DNA from: Ahrensia sp.
Lineage (GTDB): Bacteria > Pseudomonadota > Alphaproteobacteria > Rhizobiales > Rhizobiaceae
Direction of reading: 5' to 3'
Length of the DNA stretch: 64,000 nt
NCBI GenBank assembly: GCA_002706335.1
Contig: PAKZ01000043.1
Coordinates: 163,338 to 227,337 of the forward strand
Part shown: positions 59,562-64,000 of the stretch, in pieces
Numbering within the stretch: the first letter of the stretch is position 1
Layout: every line of letters begins with the position of its first letter
Position numbers and translations under genes: made by a program
Notes under the pieces: generated by a model
The model's input: the letters and a program-made list of their open reading frames with translations, nothing else
What the model was told of the DNA's origin: nothing
Database searches by the model: none

Positions 59562-60281
59562 CTAGATCGTGTCCGCTTTGTCACCCATCGCTTTCGACAG
59601 GCTGTGGAGGTTTCGAAAGATAAGTTCAGCCTTGGCCAGTGGCACCAGTGCGTGTTCGCGCATTGCGAACTCGGCACGTGTTCCTTCCTGGTTGCGAATG
59701 GTTTCAAGAATTCGCTTGTGGTCGAATTGAGAAATCGCAAAGGCCTCGACGGCCTCTTGGTCGTTGAATACTTCGAAAAGGGGAGATGCCCGGAAAGGGT
59801 CCCGATCGAGACGGCGTATCAAAACCGAATTTCCGCCCATCGCCGAGATCGCCACATGGAAGCGCAGGTTTGTTTCAATAAACCGTTGCCGAGAGGCTTC
59901 GCTGCCATCCTTTTTTGCTATCAGTTCGTCGACGATGTCGATGCATTGCGTCAGTTCGTCTTGATAATCCTCGAACTTGCCGCTCTCCGCTGCCAACCGG
60001 GCTGCCATTCCCTCAAGCGTCGCGCGAACCGCGATCATTTCGCGCATCTCTTCGATCGTGAAGCGCCTGACGCGGAAACCGCGATGCGGCTCTCCTTCTA
60101 CGAGATCTTCCTGCTCAAGGCGGGTCAGCGCGAGGCGAATCGGAGTCCTCGAGACCTGGAGTCGCTCGGCCAGTCCGATCTCCGTCAGCCTTTCACCTGG
60201 GGCCAGGCTGCCCGTCATTATCAAATGGCGCAGGCGCTTGGTTACATCCTCCATGCTGCTGCGCGATGACCCTGATTGCAT
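59562..60281 (-). CDS. GntR family regulator (FadR/FCD subfamily)
   Basis: A 239-residue regulator with an N-terminal winged HTH (MTGSLAPGERLTEIGLAERLQVSRTPIRLALTRLEQEDLVEGEPHRGFRVRRF) and an all-helical FCD domain that usually binds an organic acid via His and Asp residues. A perfect ATTGCATGCAAT palindrome covers its own start codon, and a second copy lies 107 bp away toward the divergent TRAP operon. The gene is therefore probably autoregulated and controls uptake. The sulfatase follows on the same strand. Confidence 0.93.
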   Translation of the reverse strand: MQSGSSRSSMEDVTKRLRHLIMTGSLAPGERLTEIGLAERLQVSRTPIRLALTRLEQEDLVEGEPHRGFRVRRFTIEEMREMIAVRATLEGMAARLAAESGKFEDYQDELTQCIDIVDELIAKKDGSEASRQRFIETNLRFHVAISAMGGNSVLIRRLDRDPFRASPLFEVFNDQEAVEAFAISQFDHKRILETIRNQEGTRAEFAMREHALVPLAKAELIFRNLHSLSKAMGDKADTI

Positions 60282-60286
60282 GCAAT
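60275..60286. promoter_or_regulatory. GntR operator, copy 1 (over the GntR start)
   Basis: ATTGCATGCAAT is a perfect 12-bp palindrome overlapping the ATG of the GntR gene. Binding here would block its transcription or translation, giving autoregulation. Confidence 0.75.
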
Positions 60287-60381
60287 ACTTTCCTTACTTT
60301 CTAGCTGATATGCTCAAAAATGCAGCAATTACCGCAACAAATCAACCAGATCGGTAACGCGAAGCCTTTGCTCTCTCTTGC

Positions 60382-60393
60382 ATTGCATGCAAT
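60382..60393. promoter_or_regulatory. GntR operator, copy 2
   Basis: A second perfect ATTGCATGCAAT, centre-to-centre 107 bp from the first, about ten helical turns, so looping is possible. It lies about 170 bp before the TRAP receptor start, in a 284-bp divergent region (60282-60565). Confidence 0.78.
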
Positions 60394-60565
60394 TATATGT
60401 CAACTGGTTGGTGCGAGCGCGATCGAGGCGAGCGACGTAATGTGTTGGCTCTGGCGGGGCCGGCGAGGTTTCGCACCCGCAGGGGAGCAGGCTCTGATCG
60501 AGTGGTAATCGCCGATCGTTTGGAAGGCGATGCAGCGCACAGCAAAAGCCAAGGGAGGAAGGCGT

Positions 60566-61591
60566 ATGCAATACAGGATACTCTCGTCGGCGGTGGCCGC
60601 CGTGCTCATGGCGGCGGTTTCGGCGCGCGCCGAGACGACAGTCGTGTTCAACAACTATCTGTCCGAACAAAATGAAATTATGCGCAACGTCATTCGGCCG
60701 TGGGCGGATGCGGTGGAGCAGGCCTCCAATGCTGAGGTCAAGATTGATTTTACGGCATCATCCATGGCGCCGCCGCCGCGGCAGCTCGAAATGATCAGGT
60801 CAGGCGTGGCCGATGCGGCGATGAACATTTCCTCCTTCACCGCCTCGCAATGGATCGCGCCGATCATCGCCGAGCTTCCGGTCTTGTTCGAGGCCGACAG
60901 CGCAGAGCAGCATTCGGTCGCGCTGTGGCGCACTTACGAAAAATACTTCCGCGAAGCGGAGAATATCGAGGGTGTTCACGTGGTGGCGTTGTTTGCTCTG
61001 TCGGGCAACCATGTGTGGAACAACAAACGCCCCATCAAGGAACTCGCCGACGCGCACGGCATCAAGCTTCGGGTCAATCCGAATGGCACCGCGGTCGTCG
61101 AGGCCATGGGCGGTGTGGTCATATCTCGGCCTGCGGTCGAGAGTTTCGAGATCATAACCCGCGGTGTTGCCGACGGCACCGTGTTACCCATCTCGTCGGT
61201 CGAGGGCCTTGGTGTGCTCAAGGAACTCAAATGCGCGACGCTCTACCCGGGCAGCCTGTATCGTTCGACCGGATCGATTGTTTTCAACCGGGGTTTCTGG
61301 GATTCAATCCCGGATGCCGAAAAGACCGCAATCGAGAAGGTCAGCGGAGAAGCGTTGGCGCGCCTCGGCGGAGCCAATCTTGACAGGGCAACCGAAGAAA
61401 CCCGTGCCAAGCTGCAGGATGCCGGTGTCGACGTGTTTGAAGCCGACATGGGGCAGATCGAAGCTTTGCGCGAAAGCAAGCCGGTCGTTGCGGCAATCGA
61501 GGAGTGGAAGGCGCGCGCAGCGGATTTGGGCCTCGATGCCGACGAGGTGATCGAGTTCTATCGCGAACAGTTGCAGCAAGCGCAGAACTGA
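60566..61591 (+). CDS. TRAP transporter substrate-binding protein (DctP family)
   Basis: A 341-residue periplasmic receptor. The signal peptide ends SARA (about residue 22). DctP features include ASSMAPPPRQLEMIRSGVADAAM and the carboxylate-contact Arg in HGIKLRVNPNGTA (Arg169), then ITRGVADGTVLP. ATG 60566 has GGGAGGAAG before it; the longer reading from 60530 is rejected. It heads a three-gene TRAP operon with dctQ and dctM, divergent from GntR and the sulfatase. The ligand may be the desulfated product of the sulfatase or an aromatic acid. Confidence 0.93.
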   Translation: MQYRILSSAVAAVLMAAVSARAETTVVFNNYLSEQNEIMRNVIRPWADAVEQASNAEVKIDFTASSMAPPPRQLEMIRSGVADAAMNISSFTASQWIAPIIAELPVLFEADSAEQHSVALWRTYEKYFREAENIEGVHVVALFALSGNHVWNNKRPIKELADAHGIKLRVNPNGTAVVEAMGGVVISRPAVESFEIITRGVADGTVLPISSVEGLGVLKELKCATLYPGSLYRSTGSIVFNRGFWDSIPDAEKTAIEKVSGEALARLGGANLDRATEETRAKLQDAGVDVFEADMGQIEALRESKPVVAAIEEWKARAADLGLDADEVIEFYREQLQQAQN

Positions 61592-61612
61592 TTTGTCCGG
61601 ATGAGGCACCCC

Positions 61613-62137
61613 ATGGCAGATCGGCTCACCGCCTTCTTCAGTGTCGCGCTAAAGGTGGCTGTAACGGCGACATTGCTTTGCATCGTCGTCATCACATTCT
61701 TTGACGTGGTGGGCCGATACATCTTCAACGCCCCCTTGCCGGGGGCATTCGAGATCCAGGAATTCGGTATGGGCATTCTCTTTTTCTCGGGATTGCCCCT
61801 GATTACCTTGGAGCGGGGCCATATTTCGGTCTCGCTTGTCGAAAGCCTGTTCAAGAAAAATGCCGTCCTGCGTCGTGCGCAGGTAGCGATATTCAATCTG
61901 GTCAGCGCCGCGATCGTTGCGCTTCTGACATATTGCCTTTGGGTTCAGGCGGTGAACTCCGAGCGATGGGGAACCTCGTCGGCTTTTCTGAGGCTGCCGC
62001 ATTACCCGGTCATGTATTTCATGACCGTCATGGCTTCGGTGACCTGTCTGGTCCTGCTTGCACAGGCCTTTCTGGGCTTGCGAGGCGATAGCCTCAATCC
62101 GGAGGAAGCCGAAGCGGGAAAGGGTTCCAGCCTGTGA
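61613..62137 (+). CDS. TRAP transporter small permease subunit (DctQ family)
   Basis: A 174-residue four-helix membrane protein with DVVGRYIFNAPLPGAFEIQEFGMGILFFSGLPLITLERGHISVSL, in which the Glu and the RGHI motif are family features. ATG 61613 is used with GAGG upstream; ATG 61601 is an alternative. It overlaps the dctM start by 4 bp (GTGA). Confidence 0.92.
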   Translation: MADRLTAFFSVALKVAVTATLLCIVVITFFDVVGRYIFNAPLPGAFEIQEFGMGILFFSGLPLITLERGHISVSLVESLFKKNAVLRRAQVAIFNLVSAAIVALLTYCLWVQAVNSERWGTSSAFLRLPHYPVMYFMTVMASVTCLVLLAQAFLGLRGDSLNPEEAEAGKGSSL

Positions 62138-63426
62138 TTATGGGTCTCATGGGCATGCTTGCCCTTCTGTTTCTGGCGTTCATCGGTGTGCCTTTGGGAT
62201 TCACGATGATGCTGGTCGGATTCGTGGGGTTTGCTGTCGTGCGCGGCGGCACTGCGGCCGTCGCGATGCTCGGTCAGACGATTACGTCGAACAGCATTTC
62301 CTATACGTTCATTGTTGTTCCGCTGTTCGTGCTGATGGGTAACTTCATTTACCGGGCCGAACTCGCTTCTGACATCTACCGGGCTTCCTACGCCTGGCTC
62401 GGTCGTTTCCGTGGCGGTCTGGCAATGTCCACCATCGTCGCTTGCGGGGGCTTTTCGGCGGTTAGCGGGTCGTCTGTGGCAACTGCGGCCACGATGAGCA
62501 GAGTAGCCTATCCGGAAATGACAAAATATGGCTACAGTCCGTCATTGTCGGCCGGAACGATCGCTGCGGGCGGTACGCTCGGCATTCTCATCCCCCCGTC
62601 GGTAATCCTCGTTCTTTACGGCATCATTACCGAAGCCGATATCGGCGCCTTGTTTATCGCGGGGATCATTCCGGGAATTCTCTCGATCGTCAGCTACCTC
62701 TTGGTGATCGTCGGTCTGACTGCAATTGTTCCGGGGGCTGGTCCCAAGGGGGAGGTGTTTGGCTGGCGGCAGCGCTGGGCATCCTTGCGCGGCGTCTGGC
62801 CGGTCATGGCATTGTTCCTCTTCGTTATCGGCGGGATCTATTTCGGCATGTTCACGCCCACCGAGGCGGGTGGGATTGGCGCCGTAGGGGCGCTCGGCTT
62901 CTGCTTGTTGCGCAAGCGGATGACCATGTCGGTATTTCTCGACTCGATTTTCGAGGCCGGCAAAATGACGGCAATGGTGTTCACGGTTGCTCTAGGCGCG
63001 CTTGTGTTCTCGAACTTTATCGAGATCGCCCGGATGCCGGCGGAGTTGAAGGCGTGGGTCGAAACCTTGTCGCTGTCTCCTATGCAGGTCATGTGGCTTA
63101 TTCTCGGAATATACCTGCTGCTGGGCTGCGTGTTTGAAGGGGCAGGCATGGTCTTGCTGACCGTTCCGTTGTTTGCCCCTCTTGTGTCGCTTCTCGGTTT
63201 CGACCTCATCTGGTTTGGAATTGTGGTCGTCGTCGTTACCGAAATATCGCTGGTGACACCCCCGATCGGGATGAACGCATTCGTTATGAAAGCGGTCATC
63301 CCGGAGCTTTCCCTCAGCTCGATTTTCAGGGGAATTGCGCCGTTCTGGGTCGCCGATATTTTTCGTTTGGCGCTGATCGTTCTCTATCCCCCCATTGCGC
63401 TCTATCTGCCGTCAATAATGGGCTGA
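62134..63426 (+). CDS. TRAP transporter large permease subunit (DctM family)
   Basis: A 430-residue membrane protein with about 12 helices: FSAVSGSSVATAATMSRVAYPEM, GGTLGILIPPSVILVLYGI and SLVTPPIGMNAFVMK. GTG 62134 overlaps the dctQ stop; an in-frame ATG at 62140 is the alternative. It completes the GntR-controlled TRAP system. A 244-bp gap follows before gcdH. Confidence 0.95.
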   Translation: MIMGLMGMLALLFLAFIGVPLGFTMMLVGFVGFAVVRGGTAAVAMLGQTITSNSISYTFIVVPLFVLMGNFIYRAELASDIYRASYAWLGRFRGGLAMSTIVACGGFSAVSGSSVATAATMSRVAYPEMTKYGYSPSLSAGTIAAGGTLGILIPPSVILVLYGIITEADIGALFIAGIIPGILSIVSYLLVIVGLTAIVPGAGPKGEVFGWRQRWASLRGVWPVMALFLFVIGGIYFGMFTPTEAGGIGAVGALGFCLLRKRMTMSVFLDSIFEAGKMTAMVFTVALGALVFSNFIEIARMPAELKAWVETLSLSPMQVMWLILGIYLLLGCVFEGAGMVLLTVPLFAPLVSLLGFDLIWFGIVVVVVTEISLVTPPIGMNAFVMKAVIPELSLSSIFRGIAPFWVADIFRLALIVLYPPIALYLPSIMG

Positions 63427-63670
63427 GTGGTATGCATTTCCGGCGCGAGTTAGCCTCCCAGAGGTGGTTTGACGCGAACACCGCTAATGATCTGAAGAGC
63501 TTGTATTGGCGAGCAAGTGCGATCAGGTTCCTGGGCCGCCGTTCCTCTTTCCGGTTCGGATCCTGCGGGCCGAATTGCGTGGCGATGGCGGTCAACGCGA
63601 ACCCGGCGGACCTTTATTGCGGGATGCGCCGAGCGTCCCGAGGCACAAGAAAGCATGTGAAAGGATTATC
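63427..63670. other. Intergenic region before gcdH
   Basis: 244 bp with no supported gene and no obvious terminator after dctM. The end reads GAAAGGATTATC before ATG 63671, giving AAAGGA as the ribosome site of gcdH. Confidence 0.5.
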
Positions 63671-64000
63671 ATGGCTGATGTCACGGCACCGGAACTCGGT
63701 TCGTTTTCCTGGGAGGATCCGTTCCTTCTGGAGAACCAGCTGAGCGAGGAGGAACGGCTGATCCGCGATATGGCGGCAGCCTACGCGCAGGAGAAGCTGC
63801 AACCGCGCATCATCGAGGCCTTTGCGCAGGAGAAGGTCGACCCCTCGGTCTTCGCCGAGATGGGCGAGACGGGCCTGCTCGGCATCACCGTGCCCGAGCA
63901 GTATGGCGGCGCGGGCGCGTCCTATGTCTCCTACGGCCTCGTCGCCCGCGAGGTCGAACGGGTCGATTCCGGTTACCGCTCGATGATGAGCGTGCAGTCC
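63671..64000 (+). CDS. gcdH: Glutaryl-CoA dehydrogenase, N-terminal part (cut by window end)
   Basis: The first 110 codons of an acyl-CoA dehydrogenase. The start [36 protein letters not shown] and [39 protein letters not shown] are characteristic of glutaryl-CoA dehydrogenase, which converts glutaryl-CoA to crotonyl-CoA in lysine and aromatic acid breakdown. The active-site Glu and the FAD-binding middle lie beyond the window. It follows the TRAP operon by 244 bp on the same strand and may have its own promoter. Confidence 0.9.
   Translation, partial: MADVTAPELGSFSWEDPFLLENQLSEEERLIRDMAAAYAQEKLQPRIIEAFAQEKVDPSVFAEMGETGLLGITVPEQYGGAGASYVSYGLVAREVERVDSGYRSMMSVQS

Noticed and set aside
1..64000. 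CRISPR arrays, tRNA or rRNA genes, prophage or intact IS elements
   Set aside because: I looked for regularly spaced repeats, tRNA-like cloverleaf/TTCGA-type arms and transposase motifs and saw none; a tRNAscan or ISfinder run would be decisive.

Overview
The window is one stretch of a GC-rich (about 60%) alphaproteobacterial genome, most like the order Rhizobiales/Hyphomicrobiales. The evidence is the gene content (rhizobial-type TRAP and ABC transporters, IclR/GntR/MarR regulators, cyanase, glutaryl-CoA dehydrogenase), tightly overlapping ATGA/GTGA operon junctions and GGAGG-type ribosome sites. The genus is not identifiable by eye. I saw no rRNA, tRNA, CRISPR array, intact IS element or phage gene. 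Nearly everything is a catabolic or uptake function, so this looks like an accessory 'catabolic island'.

Layout. (1) 1-1994: end of a nitrate/cyanate-type ABC transporter, cyanase (cynS) with a strong terminator, and a DUF1348 protein. (2) 2304-12050: a compact reverse-strand locus with two P450s, a TRAP transporter, a class III CoA-transferase and two proteins of the 2-hydroxyacyl-CoA dehydratase fold that lack the usual cluster-ligating cysteines. A divergent MarR gene and two copies of one 19-bp operator bracket it. This is my best candidate for an undescribed pathway. (3) 12415-26763: a sulfatase, an Fbp-type ABC importer, a cytosine-deaminase-like amidohydrolase, a 2Fe-2S ferredoxin, a creatininase-family hydrolase, a GlcD-type flavoprotein, a RutR-like TetR regulator, a DUF1254 protein, RidA, and formylglycine-generating enzyme, which activates sulfatases. 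(4) 27236-33625: two short-chain/extended dehydrogenases, a SsuABC/TauABC-type importer, and a divergent regulator that fuses an XRE helix-turn-helix to a LivJ-type ligand-binding domain. (5) 33727-34025: a frameshifted serine-recombinase remnant, the only mobile-DNA trace. (6) 34042-40907: gentisate 1,2-dioxygenase, a flavin hydroxylase, a new 55-residue ORF, MarR, a beta-keto acid cleavage enzyme and acetoacetyl-CoA synthetase. (7) 41205-44155: an Lrp regulator and an MdeB/AceE-like 2-oxoacid dehydrogenase E1. (8) 44466-56855: a split TRAP system, IclR, and a ring-cleavage set (flavin hydroxylase, extradiol dioxygenase, two FAH-fold hydrolases, quinone-oxidoreductase-like protein, two glutathione transferases). 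(9) 57069-63426: a second IclR, a second sulfatase, GntR and a third TRAP system with a pair of perfect 12-bp operators. (10) From 63671: the start of glutaryl-CoA dehydrogenase, cut by the window end.

How it fits together (inference). Organic acids, sulfate esters and aromatic acids are imported by three TRAP and two complete ABC systems. Sulfate is removed by sulfatases matured by the local FGE. Rings are hydroxylated by flavoproteins or P450s and opened by gentisate or extradiol dioxygenases. Ring-fission products pass to GST-type isomerases and FAH-type hydrolases, and acetoacetate and acyl-CoAs are drained by AacS, BKACE and GcdH. A repeated TTGACAG motif links three aromatic promoters that are up to 20 kb apart.
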